In this document: positions 44,279 to 53,646 of the stretch, piece by piece
Layout: the number at the start of each line of letters is the position of its first letter
Numbering within the stretch: position 1 is the stretch's first letter
Source: Actimicrobium sp035984655
GTDB lineage: Bacteria; Pseudomonadota; Gammaproteobacteria; Burkholderiales; Burkholderiaceae_D
Direction of reading: 5' to 3'
DNA: 64,000 bases
Assembly (NCBI RefSeq): GCF_035984655.1
Contig: NZ_JAXCHT010000010.1
Span: forward strand, 59,815 to 123,814
The notes under the pieces: model-generated
What the model was told of the DNA's origin: nothing
Databases searched by the model: none
What the model saw: only the letters and a program-made list of their open reading frames with translations
Translations under genes and position numbers: made by a program

Positions 44279-46810
44279 TCAATTCCCTTCGAGGAAGCTT
44301 TTCAGCTTGTCGGAACGCGATGGGTGACGCAGCTTGCGCAACGCCTTGGCTTCGATCTGACGAATCCGTTCGCGTGTGACATCGAATTGCTTGCCGACTT
44401 CTTCGAGCGTGTGGTCGGTCGACATCTCGATCCCGAAGCGCATGCGCAGCACCTTGGCTTCGCGTGGCGTCAGGGAATCCAGCACGTCCTTGACCACGCC
44501 GCGCATCGAGGCGTGCAGTGCCGCATCGGCTGGCGCCAGCGTGTTGTTGTCCTCGATGAAATCACCCAGATGCGAATCGTCGTCGTCGCCGATCGGCGTC
44601 TCCATCGAGATTGGCTCCTTGGCGATCTTCATGATCTTGCGGATCTTCTCTTCCGGCATTTCCATCTTGATGGCCAGCGTTGCCGGATCCGGCTCGGCGC
44701 CGGTTTCCTGCAAGATCTGCCGCGAGATGCGGTTCATCTTGTTGATGGTTTCGATCATGTGCACCGGAATACGGATGGTGCGCGCCTGATCCGCGATCGA
44801 ACGCGTGATGGCCTGGCGAATCCACCAGGTTGCGTAGGTCGAGAATTTGTAGCCGCGACGGTATTCAAACTTGTCGACTGCCTTCATCAAGCCGATATTG
44901 CCTTCCTGGATCAGATCGAGGAATTGCAGACCGCGGTTGGTGTATTTCTTGGCAATCGAAATCACGAGGCGCAAGTTGGCTTCGGTCATTTCGCGCTTGG
45001 CCTTGCGCGCCTTCATTTCACCGGCAGCCATCTTCTTGTTGATGTTGCGCAGGTCGGGCAGCGGCAACACGACGCGGGCTTGCAGGTCGATCAGCTTTTG
45101 CTGCAGCTCTTTCACCGTTGGCACATTACGGCCGAGGATGATGCTGTACGAATGGTGGCCACTGACTTCGCCATCGACCCAGGTCAGATTGGTTTCATTG
45201 CCCGGGAAAACCTTGATGAAATGGCTGCGCGGCATGCCGCATTTGTTGACGGCGACGTCGAGAATCTGCTTTTCGATGTGGCGCACTTCGTCGACCTGGC
45301 CGCGCAAGGTATCGCACAGTTTCTCGACGACTTTGGCGGTGAAGCGAATGCTCAGCAGTTCGCTCGAAATGGTTTCCTGCGCCTTCACGTAGGGCTTCGA
45401 GTTGTAGCCCTCTTTCTCGTAAGCCTTGCGCATCTTGTCGAACTGGGTCGAGATGGTGCGGAATTTTTCGAGTGATTCGCGCTTGAGTTGCTCGATCTGC
45501 TCGGCGGTGAACCCGGCCGCGCCCGAGGCATTGCCCTCGACCTCATCGCTGGCGGCTTCATCGCCTTCTTCTTCTTCCTCTTCGTCGTCCTCAGAAGCGG
45601 CGCCACTTGCGGCGGCCGGCAAGGCGGGCTCGGACACGTTCATGTCCACCAGGCCATCGACAATTTCGTCGATCTTGGTTTCATCGTTGGCGATGCGTTC
45701 GGCGGCAGCGAGGATTTCGGCGATGGTAGTCGGACAGGCAGAGATCGCCTGGATCATGTCTTTCAGGCCGTCTTCGATCCGCTTGGCGATTTCAATTTCG
45801 CCTTCGCGCGTGAGCAGTTCGACCGAACCCATTTCACGCATGTACATGCGCACTGGATCGGTGGTGCGGCCAAAGTCGGAGTCGACGGTCGACAGCGCCG
45901 CTTCGGCGGCAGCCTCGGCATCGTCATCGCTGGCGACGGTGGCGACATTGTCGGTCAGCAGCAGACTCTCGGCGTCCGGCGCATGCTCGTAGACCGCGAT
46001 GCCCATGTCATTGAAGGTGCCGATGATGCCTTCGATGGCTTCCGGGTCGACAATGTTTTCAGGCAGGTGATCGTTGATTTCGGCGTACGTCAGGAACCCG
46101 CGCTCCTTGCCGAGCTTGATCAGGGTCTTGAGTTTTTGCCGGCGGCGTTCCAGCTCTTCTTCGGTGGCTTCGGTGTCGTTGGAAAACGCATCCTTGAGCA
46201 GCGCCTTTTCCTTGGCCTTGCGATCCTTGGCCTTGGCCTTGTCGGCGGCCTTCAGTTCGGCGCGCTCGACGGCGTTGAGCGCGGCGACCTCGTCGTTCTC
46301 AGGCTGAAATTCCTTCGGCTTGCGTCCGCGCCGTCCCGGCACCTTGATCGATGGCAGCACATAGCTCGACGTATCGATGGCGGCCAGCGTGGCAGCATCG
46401 GTGGTCTGGCTAACCGTCGCGGTAATCATGACGTTCACGCCGGGCTTGTTCTCGACTTTCGGCGCGACGCTGGCAACGGCTTTGTCAGAAGGTTTGGCGG
46501 CAGATTTCGATTCGGTTTTCTTGATTGTCACAGGAGCTTTCAATTGCGCTGATACCGGATTTGCATGAGTTTTCGTTGAAGCCTTGATCGCTGGCGCAGA
46601 GGCCGCCTTCGATTCCGGTTTCAGGGTGGCCCGTGTCGGGCTTGTCGTTGACTTCCTGGTCGCTGCTTTTTCAGTCGTTCCATGCGGTGAAGGTTTTGCG
46701 GTCGGGATCTTCGCTTCGGACTTTGGTGCGGCGGATCGCTGTGCTGCCGGCTTGGTCGTCTTGACAGGGAGCGTCGCAGGTTTCGCGGGTTTCTTCATTG
46801 CATTCGCCAT
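44279..46810 (-). CDS. rpoD: RNA polymerase sigma factor RpoD (sigma-70)
   Basis: The housekeeping sigma factor, 843 residues. An Ala/Lys/Pro-rich extension of about 150 residues comes before region 1.1 (LKTLIKLGKERGFLTYAEINDHLP). A long non-conserved region contains an acidic run (SEDDEEEEEEGDEAAS). Region 2 follows with YTNRGLQFLDLIQEGNIGLMKAV and YATWWIRQAITRSIADQARTIRIP; region 4 has FGIEMSTDHTLEEVGKQFDVTRERIRQIEAKALRKLR. It is clearly larger than the E. coli protein (613 residues). It ends the rpsU-yqeY-dnaG-rpoD operon. MKK at 46798 is an alternative start. Confidence 0.97.
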   Translation of the reverse strand: MANAMKKPAKPATLPVKTTKPAAQRSAAPKSEAKIPTAKPSPHGTTEKAATRKSTTSPTRATLKPESKAASAPAIKASTKTHANPVSAQLKAPVTIKKTESKSAAKPSDKAVASVAPKVENKPGVNVMITATVSQTTDAATLAAIDTSSYVLPSIKVPGRRGRKPKEFQPENDEVAALNAVERAELKAADKAKAKDRKAKEKALLKDAFSNDTEATEEELERRRQKLKTLIKLGKERGFLTYAEINDHLPENIVDPEAIEGIIGTFNDMGIAVYEHAPDAESLLLTDNVATVASDDDAEAAAEAALSTVDSDFGRTTDPVRMYMREMGSVELLTREGEIEIAKRIEDGLKDMIQAISACPTTIAEILAAAERIANDETKIDEIVDGLVDMNVSEPALPAAASGAASEDDEEEEEEGDEAASDEVEGNASGAAGFTAEQIEQLKRESLEKFRTISTQFDKMRKAYEKEGYNSKPYVKAQETISSELLSIRFTAKVVEKLCDTLRGQVDEVRHIEKQILDVAVNKCGMPRSHFIKVFPGNETNLTWVDGEVSGHHSYSIILGRNVPTVKELQQKLIDLQARVVLPLPDLRNINKKMAAGEMKARKAKREMTEANLRLVISIAKKYTNRGLQFLDLIQEGNIGLMKAVDKFEYRRGYKFSTYATWWIRQAITRSIADQARTIRIPVHMIETINKMNRISRQILQETGAEPDPATLAIKMEMPEEKIRKIMKIAKEPISMETPIGDDDDSHLGDFIEDNNTLAPADAALHASMRGVVKDVLDSLTPREAKVLRMRFGIEMSTDHTLEEVGKQFDVTRERIRQIEAKALRKLRHPSRSDKLKSFLEGN

Positions 46811-46965
46811 GGATCAACTTACAAAAGGTTGCTCTGTATGCGCACTTGCAAAAGACACCGGAGCGGAATTGCCTGCCCGCAGCGTGCCTGGTTTGCCGAG
46901 TCGGCGCACTGTTCTTGTTTTTTGCCCGTCACCATGCTGCGCGGCGGTGGACAATTGCTCTAAGG

Positions 46966-47018
46966 CCTTGAATCAAAAGCTTTCAAGGATAACATACGAC
47001 ATCGTTCGAACACCTCAA
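46966..47018 (-). promoter_or_regulatory. Possible rpoD promoter with adjacent inverted repeat
   Basis: On the minus strand TTGAGG (47013-47018) and TATGTT (46991-46996) are spaced by 16 bases, a moderate sigma-70 match. Immediately downstream, CCTTGAA (46966-46972) and TTCAAGG (46982-46988) form a perfect 7-bp inverted repeat. It would give rpoD its own transcript inside the operon, as known in other bacteria. Confidence 0.4.
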
Positions 47019-47078
47019 AACACGACCCGAAACGTGCACGCAACTGCAATGTGCGTCCGTTCATGCTGTCTTTTGGTC

Positions 47079-48875
47079 TCATCGCCGTGCAATTTCATCT
47101 TCGGCCTCGCGCCGCAACTGTTCCTGCTTCAAGCTCAGTTCCCGATAACGCATCAATTCCTCGGGCTGCTTCATGCCGCCGGCGGCCAGTCGCTCCTGCT
47201 CGGCCTTGAGCACTTTCATTTTAGTCTGACGGACCGCTCCGGCAAGTTCGAGGCGCGCCGTATCCCGGTCCGACTCCGGTTCCGCGGCAATCTCGGCAAT
47301 CATGCTGTCGAAATCCTGTCCGGATGCGCGCAGATGCTCCGACAACGTCGCGAAACTGGCATGTTCGCCCATTTGCCGGCCGGCGCTGACCAATTGCGTC
47401 AACATGGCAGCGTTATCCGGCACAAAATGCACCATCGCCTTGAGCGCATCGTCGTCCAGCTCCATCGCCAGCGCCGGATGCGCGACCAGCAGACGCATCA
47501 CTTGCAACTCCAGTCCTACCGGCGGCGTGCGCTTGCTGCGCGGCGGCGCCGCCCGGCTGCGTCCGACCGGATTGCTCAATTCAAACAGCGACTCGATTTC
47601 GGTCGGGGTGCCCTGCGTCAGTTGCGCCAGTCCGCGCACGATCTGCAAACGCAACGACGATGCCGGCATCGCCTGCAACAGCGGCTTGGCGTCGAACTGC
47701 ACTTTCGCGCGCCCTTCCGAGGTCGACAAATCGTTGTCGCCGGCGACTTCCTTCAACAGAAATTGCGACAACGGCATCGCATCCTGCACTTGCTGCTCGA
47801 ACCCGGCGGTGCCGTGCTCACGCACGTAACTGTCGGGATCGTGCTCCGACGGCAAGAACAAAAACTTGATCGTCTTGTTATCGGCGGCATACGGCAAACT
47901 GGCTTCCAGCGCGCGCCGGGCTGCCTTGCGTCCGGCCCGGTCACCATCGAAGCTGAAGATCACATGATCGGTCTGACGCGACAGCTTTTGCACATGGGTT
48001 GCGGTACAGGCTGTTCCGAGCGTGGCCACCACCTGCGGAAATCCCAGCTGCGCCAGCGCCACCACATCCATGTAGCCTTCGGTCACCAAGACATATCCGG
48101 CATCGCGAATCGCCTGCCGGGCTTCAAACAGCCCATATAACTCGTTCCCCTTCTGAAATAGGGGCGTCTCGGGCGAATTCAAGTATTTCGGTTCGCCATT
48201 ATCGAGAATGCGGCCACCGAAGCCGATCACCTGCCCTTTGGTATTCCGGATCGGGAACATGATCCGGTCACGAAAGCGGTCATAGCGCTTGCGGTTGCTG
48301 CCTTCCTCGTCAGTGCGGTCAATGACCAGACCGGCCTCGACCAGTGCGCTGGCGTCATAGTCCGGAAACACGGTGCGCAAACTGTCCCAGCCATCTGGCG
48401 AGTAACCGATCCCGAAACGGGCGGCGATTTCGCCGGTCAGGCCGCGTCCGATCAAATAATTCTTGGCGCGCTCGGCGGTGCGCAATTCGAGGCGGTAATA
48501 ATCGCAGGCGCGCGTCATGGCTTCCGTCAGGGCCAGGCTCTTGGCCTGGTGTTCGGCGCGCTGGGCGGGCGGCATCTTGTCGTCGCTCTCGGGCACCACC
48601 ATGCCAACGCCCTGTGCCAGGTCCTTGACTGCCTCGACAAAGCCCAGGCCGGAGTATTCGATCAGGAAACCGATCGCAGTACCGTGCGCACCACAGCCGA
48701 AGCAGTGATAAAACTGCTTGGTCGGGCTTACCGTGAAGCTGGGTGACTTTTCATTGTGAAACGGACATAGCCCCATGAAATTGGCGCCGCCTTTTTTCAT
48801 CGGCACATAGCGCCCGACCACGTCGACGATATCGACGCGATTGAGCAGGTCCTGGATGAATGATTGCGGGATCAC
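47079..48875 (-). CDS. dnaG: DNA primase
   Basis: DnaG makes RNA primers for chromosome replication. The 598-residue protein has an N-terminal CHC2 zinc-binding domain (GLCPFHNEKSPSF and YHCFGCGAHG). The RNA polymerase core has a TOPRIM region (EGYMDVVAL and FSFDGDRAGRKAA) and NTKGQVIGFGGR. A C-terminal helicase-binding helical domain ends in RREAEDEIARR. It lies between yqeY (26-base gap) and rpoD (268-base gap that carries a possible separate rpoD promoter). Confidence 0.97.
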   Translation of the reverse strand: MIPQSFIQDLLNRVDIVDVVGRYVPMKKGGANFMGLCPFHNEKSPSFTVSPTKQFYHCFGCGAHGTAIGFLIEYSGLGFVEAVKDLAQGVGMVVPESDDKMPPAQRAEHQAKSLALTEAMTRACDYYRLELRTAERAKNYLIGRGLTGEIAARFGIGYSPDGWDSLRTVFPDYDASALVEAGLVIDRTDEEGSNRKRYDRFRDRIMFPIRNTKGQVIGFGGRILDNGEPKYLNSPETPLFQKGNELYGLFEARQAIRDAGYVLVTEGYMDVVALAQLGFPQVVATLGTACTATHVQKLSRQTDHVIFSFDGDRAGRKAARRALEASLPYAADNKTIKFLFLPSEHDPDSYVREHGTAGFEQQVQDAMPLSQFLLKEVAGDNDLSTSEGRAKVQFDAKPLLQAMPASSLRLQIVRGLAQLTQGTPTEIESLFELSNPVGRSRAAPPRSKRTPPVGLELQVMRLLVAHPALAMELDDDALKAMVHFVPDNAAMLTQLVSAGRQMGEHASFATLSEHLRASGQDFDSMIAEIAAEPESDRDTARLELAGAVRQTKMKVLKAEQERLAAGGMKQPEELMRYRELSLKQEQLRREAEDEIARR

Positions 48876-48900
48876 GGCAGCACGCGACGCGAGTGGCGCA

Positions 48901-49350
48901 TCAGGCTTTGGTCAGCGCCGCTTTCACCAGAGCCGAGACGGCCGTCATGTCAGCACGCCCGGCCAGCTTCGGCTTCAGGATCGCCATCACCTTGCCCATG
49001 TCCTGAGCTCCGGCCGCGCCGCTGGCAACAATGGCGGCGTCGACTTCGGCCTGCACCTGCTGGTCGGACAGCGCCGCCGGCATATAGGTGGTCAGGATCG
49101 CCAGCTCGGTCTTTTCGATGTCGGCCAGGTCCTGGCGTCCACCGGCTTCGAACTGGGTGATCGAGTCCTTGCGCTGCTTGATCATTTTTTCAATGATGGC
49201 CAGGATCATCGTGTCGGTCAGTTCGATGCGCTCGTCGACTTCCTTCTGCTTCATCGCAGCGGTCAACAGGCGAATCGTACCGAGCTTGACGGTTTCCTTG
49301 GCGCGCATGGCGGCCTTCATGTCGTCAGTGATCTGTTCTTTGAGGCTCAT
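48901..49350 (-). CDS. yqeY: GatB/YqeY domain protein
   Basis: A 149-residue YqeY-type protein related to the tail domain of GatB, the amidotransferase subunit that binds tRNA. Family segments are KAAMRAKETVKLGTIRLLTAAMKQ near the N-terminus and GAAGAQDMGKVMAILKPKLAGRADMTAVS at the end. The exact role is unsettled in the literature. It sits between rpsU and dnaG, the usual betaproteobacterial arrangement. Confidence 0.93.
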   Translation of the reverse strand: MSLKEQITDDMKAAMRAKETVKLGTIRLLTAAMKQKEVDERIELTDTMILAIIEKMIKQRKDSITQFEAGGRQDLADIEKTELAILTTYMPAALSDQQVQAEVDAAIVASGAAGAQDMGKVMAILKPKLAGRADMTAVSALVKAALTKA

Positions 49351-49406
49351 GTGCAGGCTCCTTGTTCAGTCAATGCCGGATTAGACGGCAAATAAATCAC
49401 AAAATG

Positions 49407-49445
49407 CGAAAACCCGCTGCGGACAGGCGCCGGAGCGGGCTTGCA
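49407..49445 (-). terminator. Hairpin between rpsU and yqeY (terminator/attenuator)
   Basis: On the minus strand AAGCCCGCTCC and GCAGCGGGTTTTC form a G/C-rich stem followed by a short T run. In this operon a partial terminator after rpsU is known from other bacteria and would let rpsU be made in excess of dnaG and rpoD. Confidence 0.65.
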
Positions 49446-49475
49446 TTTCAGCCGCAATGGATGCGGCCAAGCGAA

Positions 49476-49688
49476 TCAGAACAGTTTTTTCGGCAATTGC
49501 TGGCTGCGGATGCGCTTGTAATGGCGCTTTACTGCGGCAGCGAGCTTGCGCTTGCGTTCGGCGGTCGGCTTTTCGTAAAACTCGCGCGCACGCAACTCGG
49601 TCAGCAGGCCGGTTTTTTCGATGGTGCGTTTGAAGCGGCGCATGGCGACTTCGAAAGGCTCGTTTTCTTTAAGGCGAATAGTTGTCAT
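49476..49688 (-). CDS. rpsU: 30S ribosomal protein S21
   Basis: A 70-residue basic protein with TTIRLKENEPFEVAMRRFKR at the start, KPTAERKRKLAAAVKRHYKR in the middle and a SQQLPKKLF tail; length and sequence are those of S21, which binds the small subunit near the mRNA anti-Shine-Dalgarno site. It is the first gene of the macromolecular synthesis operon. An upstream promoter could not be placed with confidence. Confidence 0.97.
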   Translation of the reverse strand: MTTIRLKENEPFEVAMRRFKRTIEKTGLLTELRAREFYEKPTAERKRKLAAAVKRHYKRIRSQQLPKKLF

Positions 49689-49848
49689 GAGTTAGATTAA
49701 AAAACCGACGTTTCAAGGGAAGAGCGCGAGTCTAGCAGGTTCCATCGGCGAAAGGAAGGCCCAATGTCGCCGGGAATGGCAAAAAGTGCAGTTGCATGGA
49801 ATTTCAGAGGTGGAAACCCGGCGCACAAGAGCCCCGGTGGCGCGTGGA

Positions 49849-51045
49849 TCAAACAGAACTGCCCGCAGCGAAGCCGGAAGCCCATGCCCACTGGAAATTG
49901 TAGCCGCCCAGCCAGCCCGTGACGTCAACCGCCTCGCCGACGAAGTGCAAGCCCGGCACGCGCGTGGCCATCATGCTCTGTTGCGACAGTTCGCGGGTAT
50001 CGACGCCGCCGACCGTCACTTCGGCCTTGCGGTACCCCTCCGAGCCGTTGGGTGCGACCTGCCAGCTGTTAAGCGAGTCGCCCAGACGCTGCAGTGGCTT
50101 GTCCTGCAGGTCGGCCAGCCGCGCTTCGGCGTCAAAGCCGTTGCGCGCCAGCCAGCCGGCCGAGAGTCGCGACGGCAGCAGCTGCGCCAGCACGTTGCCG
50201 AGGTTCTTCTTGACGCTGCCCTTGCCTTCAATGAGCTGCTTGCCAAGCGCCGCCTGTGGCAGCAGATTGATCGTCAATTCGGTGCCGGGCTGCCAGAAAC
50301 TCGATATCTGCAGGATCGCCGGGCCCGACAGGCCGCGATGTGTAAACAGCAAGTCCTCGCGAAACGCGCCGCCGGTTTTCTTGCTGCCGGTACTGACCTC
50401 GACCTCGAGTGCGATGCCGGCCAGGTCGACGAACGGCTTCCAGGCCTCGGCATCAAAGGTCAGCGGCACCAGTGCGGGTCGGGTTTCAATCATCTTGAGA
50501 CCGAACTGGCTGGCGATGCGGTAGGCAAAATCGGTCGCCCCGATCTTGGGGATGGAGAGCCCGCCGGTGGCGATCACGACACTGGCGGCGTGCAACTCAC
50601 CGGCGTCGGTGCCGATCACGAACCCGCCCTCGCCGTGGCTGACGCCGCTGACCTTGCATGGCATGCGCCAGTGGACGTTGCCGAGGCCGCATTCCGCCTT
50701 GAGCATGGCAATGATGTCTTCGGCCGAGTTATCGCAGAACAGCTGGCCCTTGTGTTTTTCGTGGTACCCGATCCGGTAGCGCTTGATCAGGCCGAGAAAA
50801 TCCTGTGGCGTGTAGCGTGCCAGCGCACTTTTGCAAAAATGCGGATTTTGCGACAGGAAATTGGCCGGACCGGTGTTGAGATTGGTGAAGTTGCAACGAC
50901 CGCCACCCGAGATGCGGATCTTCTCGGCCAGCTTGTCGGCATGGTCGATCAGCACGACACGGCGGCCACGCTGGCCAGCCACGGCGGCGCACATCATGCC
51001 GGCGGCGCCGGCGCCGATTACTGCAACATCAAACTGTTCTGCCAT
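49849..51045 (-). CDS. NAD(P)/FAD-dependent oxidoreductase (HI0933/YhiN-like)
   Basis: A 398-residue flavoprotein. The N-terminal dinucleotide fold is VAVIGAGAAGMMCA. KIRISGGGRCNFTN near residue 50 and the C-terminal GLHFVGEAVDVTGWLGGYNFQWAWASG are signatures of the HI0933-like family. Its physiological substrate is unknown. The start at 51045 is chosen because the FAD motif follows directly; the frame extends to 51123 with unrelated residues. It lies behind the YbdK-like gene by about 40 bases on the same strand. Confidence 0.9.
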   Translation of the reverse strand: MAEQFDVAVIGAGAAGMMCAAVAGQRGRRVVLIDHADKLAEKIRISGGGRCNFTNLNTGPANFLSQNPHFCKSALARYTPQDFLGLIKRYRIGYHEKHKGQLFCDNSAEDIIAMLKAECGLGNVHWRMPCKVSGVSHGEGGFVIGTDAGELHAASVVIATGGLSIPKIGATDFAYRIASQFGLKMIETRPALVPLTFDAEAWKPFVDLAGIALEVEVSTGSKKTGGAFREDLLFTHRGLSGPAILQISSFWQPGTELTINLLPQAALGKQLIEGKGSVKKNLGNVLAQLLPSRLSAGWLARNGFDAEARLADLQDKPLQRLGDSLNSWQVAPNGSEGYRKAEVTVGGVDTRELSQQSMMATRVPGLHFVGEAVDVTGWLGGYNFQWAWASGFAAGSSV

Positions 51046-51086
51046 GGGGAAACCGGATTGCTGGAAAAAGCGTGATTGTACGGTTG

Positions 51087-52268
51087 TTAGCCTGCCTGCG
51101 GTGTTGCCGTACTGGTCATCCACAGTTGCGACGCCAGCCGCATCAAATCATTGTGCGAGCCGCGCTGGCGGAAGGTGCGCCGCAGCCAGCCGGCGTCATT
51201 GACCTTTTCCTGGGCCAGCTGCCGCAATTTCTGCAGCGCCTGCTCCTCAGCCTCGTTGACGGTGTAACGCGCCAGGTCTTGCAACCGGTCCAGCAGATCG
51301 ACGGCAATCGGCAGTTTTTCGGTGGGCGCGCCGTTCGCGTCGACCAGGCCGATGTCGCCCTCCAGGCCGTAGCGACTGGCTTCAAAGCGATTGAATTGAT
51401 ACAGCAGATAAAAATCGTCCGAGATCGTCAGTGGTCGCTCGGTCAACAACCAGCGCGCCAGCAACTGCGCGTAGCAGCCCAGTAGCGCCGCATGCTCGAT
51501 CGTCAGCGGCGTGTCGCAGACGCGGATCTCGACGGTGCCGTATTCCGGCTTGGGTCGAATGTCCCAGTAAAAATCCTTGATGCTGTTGATCACGCCAATA
51601 CGGCGCAGGTTCTCGTAGTAGGCCTCGAACTGCGACCAGCGGTGCAGCACCGGCATCGTGCCGGCCATCGGGAAGGCCCGCACCACGTTGCTGCGCGACG
51701 AATCGAAATCGGTATCGACGCCCTGGTAGAACGGCGACGCGGCCGACAGCGCAATGAAGTGCGGCACGAAACGGGCAAAGCCGTGCGTCAGATACATGGC
51801 GTCATCGCCGCTGGTCACGCCGATATGAATGTGCTGGCCAAATACGGTGAAGCTCTTGGCCAGATAGCCATACTTGCGATGCAAATAATGAAACCGCTCA
51901 TCGGGTGAAATGCGCTGCTCGCTCCAGCGCTGGAACGGATGGACGCCGCCGCCGGCAATGTCGATGTTCAGGCGCTGCGCACCATTGACCAGCGCGCTGC
52001 GCAGGCCCTTGAGTTCCTCGCACAAATGATCGACCCGGGTATGCACTTTCGAGTTGAGCTCGATCATGCCCTGGGTAATTTCGAGTTTGATCTGCTCTTT
52101 CAGATCGCGCGGCTCGATCAGGCCCCACAAATCGACCGCATCGGTGGCCAGGTTGTAATTGCGGCGGTTGACCAGTTGCAGCTCAAGCTCGATGCCCATC
52201 GTGAACGGCGCCGACTCGGTGAATGGCAGGATGGCGGCATCGGCGCGGGTTTCTTGCAGGTCGATCAT
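51087..52268 (-). CDS. YbdK-type carboxylate-amine ligase (glutamate-cysteine ligase family 2)
   Basis: A 393-residue enzyme of the GCS2 family. The N-terminal FTMGIELELQLVN is the typical Glu/metal site. INSKVHTR-like LNSKVHTRVDHLCEELKGLR, GGGVHPFQRW, FGQHIHIGVTSGDDAMYL and KPEYGTVEIRVCDTPLT follow. Such enzymes show weak gamma-glutamylcysteine synthetase activity; the real role is uncertain. The start at 52268 has GAAGGA seven bases upstream; an ATG at 52283 overlaps the antiporter stop (TGATG) and is also possible. Either way, the gene is coupled to the antiporter gene. Confidence 0.9.
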   Translation of the reverse strand: MIDLQETRADAAILPFTESAPFTMGIELELQLVNRRNYNLATDAVDLWGLIEPRDLKEQIKLEITQGMIELNSKVHTRVDHLCEELKGLRSALVNGAQRLNIDIAGGGVHPFQRWSEQRISPDERFHYLHRKYGYLAKSFTVFGQHIHIGVTSGDDAMYLTHGFARFVPHFIALSAASPFYQGVDTDFDSSRSNVVRAFPMAGTMPVLHRWSQFEAYYENLRRIGVINSIKDFYWDIRPKPEYGTVEIRVCDTPLTIEHAALLGCYAQLLARWLLTERPLTISDDFYLLYQFNRFEASRYGLEGDIGLVDANGAPTEKLPIAVDLLDRLQDLARYTVNEAEEQALQKLRQLAQEKVNDAGWLRRTFRQRGSHNDLMRLASQLWMTSTATPQAG

Positions 52269-52282
52269 GGTGGAATCCTTCA

Positions 52283-53491
52283 TCAGCTACGACCGCTTTC
52301 GCCGGACAGCTTCAGCGCCAACTGGGTGGCGACCGGACCGACCAGCTCCAGCACGACCAGGCAACCGACCAGCAGCGGTCCGACCTGGGCAGTGGTATTC
52401 GGATACAGATAGGTGATTTGCGCCAGCCCGAGACCCGCTTCGGCCATCGGCAGGGTCGCCAGTGTCAGCAGGGCCGAATGGCGCAGGCTCAGCCGGGCGG
52501 GACGGGTAAAGATGAAGATACCGCAGGCGTTGGCCAGGAAACGCGCGCCAATCAATATTGCCACCATGACCCCGACCGAACCCAGGCTCGACAGCTGCAT
52601 CGCCGCACCAATGCTCACAAACAGCATGACGATGAACAGTTCATTGGCGACCCCGAACTCCAGCTCCATCAAATCATATTGCAGGTCCATGTTTTTCGAC
52701 ATGATCGCAAAAATCAGCATCGTCAGCAGCACCGGCAATTGCAGTGCATGGGCGGCGCCGATGGTGAGGGTGATGAGGGCAATCACCAGCACAAATTGAC
52801 GACTGCGCTGGCGTCCCAGCCAACGTGCCAGCGGCATCATCACGCGGTACGTCACGGTCGCCAGCAGGACCGAACCGACCAGCGAATACAGCGTGTGCGC
52901 GAACAGCGTCAGAAACGGCGTGTCGTGCTCGGCCGCCACCACTGGCAACAAGGCGTAGGCGACCAGCAGCGCGACGATATTGTTCAACGCCGCCATCGCG
53001 GCAAGGCGACGGGTGATCTGTCCCTCGGCCTTCAGATCGCGCACCACCACCATCACTACCGCCGGTCCGGTGGCGATGGCCAGCACACCGCCCAGCAAGG
53101 CCAGCGTAGTCGAGGTGCCGTACCAGATCATTGCCAGCGACACGAAAGCAAAGCACAGCACCGCGCTCGCCAGCACGGTCGCCAGCAGCCACTTCTCGCG
53201 CAACAGCCAGCGCACATCGACGTAGCGTCCCAGCTGATACACCAGCAACGCCATCGCGATATCGGCAAAGATGGTGGCGACCTGCAGCACATCGCCCGAC
53301 AGCAGGTTCAGGCCGCCGCCGCCGAGTGCGAAGCCGACCAGCAGGTAGCCGGTCAGACGCGGCACCCAGGGCGTTTTCTGCACCAGTTGACCGGCAATCA
53401 AGCCCAATAAAAGCAGCGCGCCGAACAACAGCAGCGCATTCCAGTGCAGCGCCTGCGTATACGCAAAGGACGGTAGCGTCCATGACCCCAT
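52283..53491 (-). CDS. Cation:proton antiporter, CPA2 (KefB-type) membrane domain
   Basis: A 402-residue inner-membrane protein with about twelve helices, resembling the membrane part of KefB/KefC-like antiporters: LTGYLLVGFALGG, IATIFADIAMALLVYQLGRYVDVRWL and LATLPMAEAGLGLAQITYLYPN. The cytoplasmic TrkA-N domain of KefB is absent. Linkage to a YbdK-type ligase fits glutathione-gated Kef systems only loosely (inference). A TTGGAGG ribosome binding site precedes the ATG at 53491. Confidence 0.87.
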   Translation of the reverse strand: MGSWTLPSFAYTQALHWNALLLFGALLLLGLIAGQLVQKTPWVPRLTGYLLVGFALGGGGLNLLSGDVLQVATIFADIAMALLVYQLGRYVDVRWLLREKWLLATVLASAVLCFAFVSLAMIWYGTSTTLALLGGVLAIATGPAVVMVVVRDLKAEGQITRRLAAMAALNNIVALLVAYALLPVVAAEHDTPFLTLFAHTLYSLVGSVLLATVTYRVMMPLARWLGRQRSRQFVLVIALITLTIGAAHALQLPVLLTMLIFAIMSKNMDLQYDLMELEFGVANELFIVMLFVSIGAAMQLSSLGSVGVMVAILIGARFLANACGIFIFTRPARLSLRHSALLTLATLPMAEAGLGLAQITYLYPNTTAQVGPLLVGCLVVLELVGPVATQLALKLSGESGRS

Positions 53492-53646
53492 GGGTCCTCC
53501 AACGGGAAAGTAATACAGATGAAAGAGATGCCGGGCAACAGCCGACGAGAATTGCGGGCGTCCCGTTTGTCAGCACCTGATGGATTTAGTTCCTGCCGTG
53601 CACTCCCGCAAGGGTGCCGCCAGAGTCGATCAAATTGCAGAGATTG

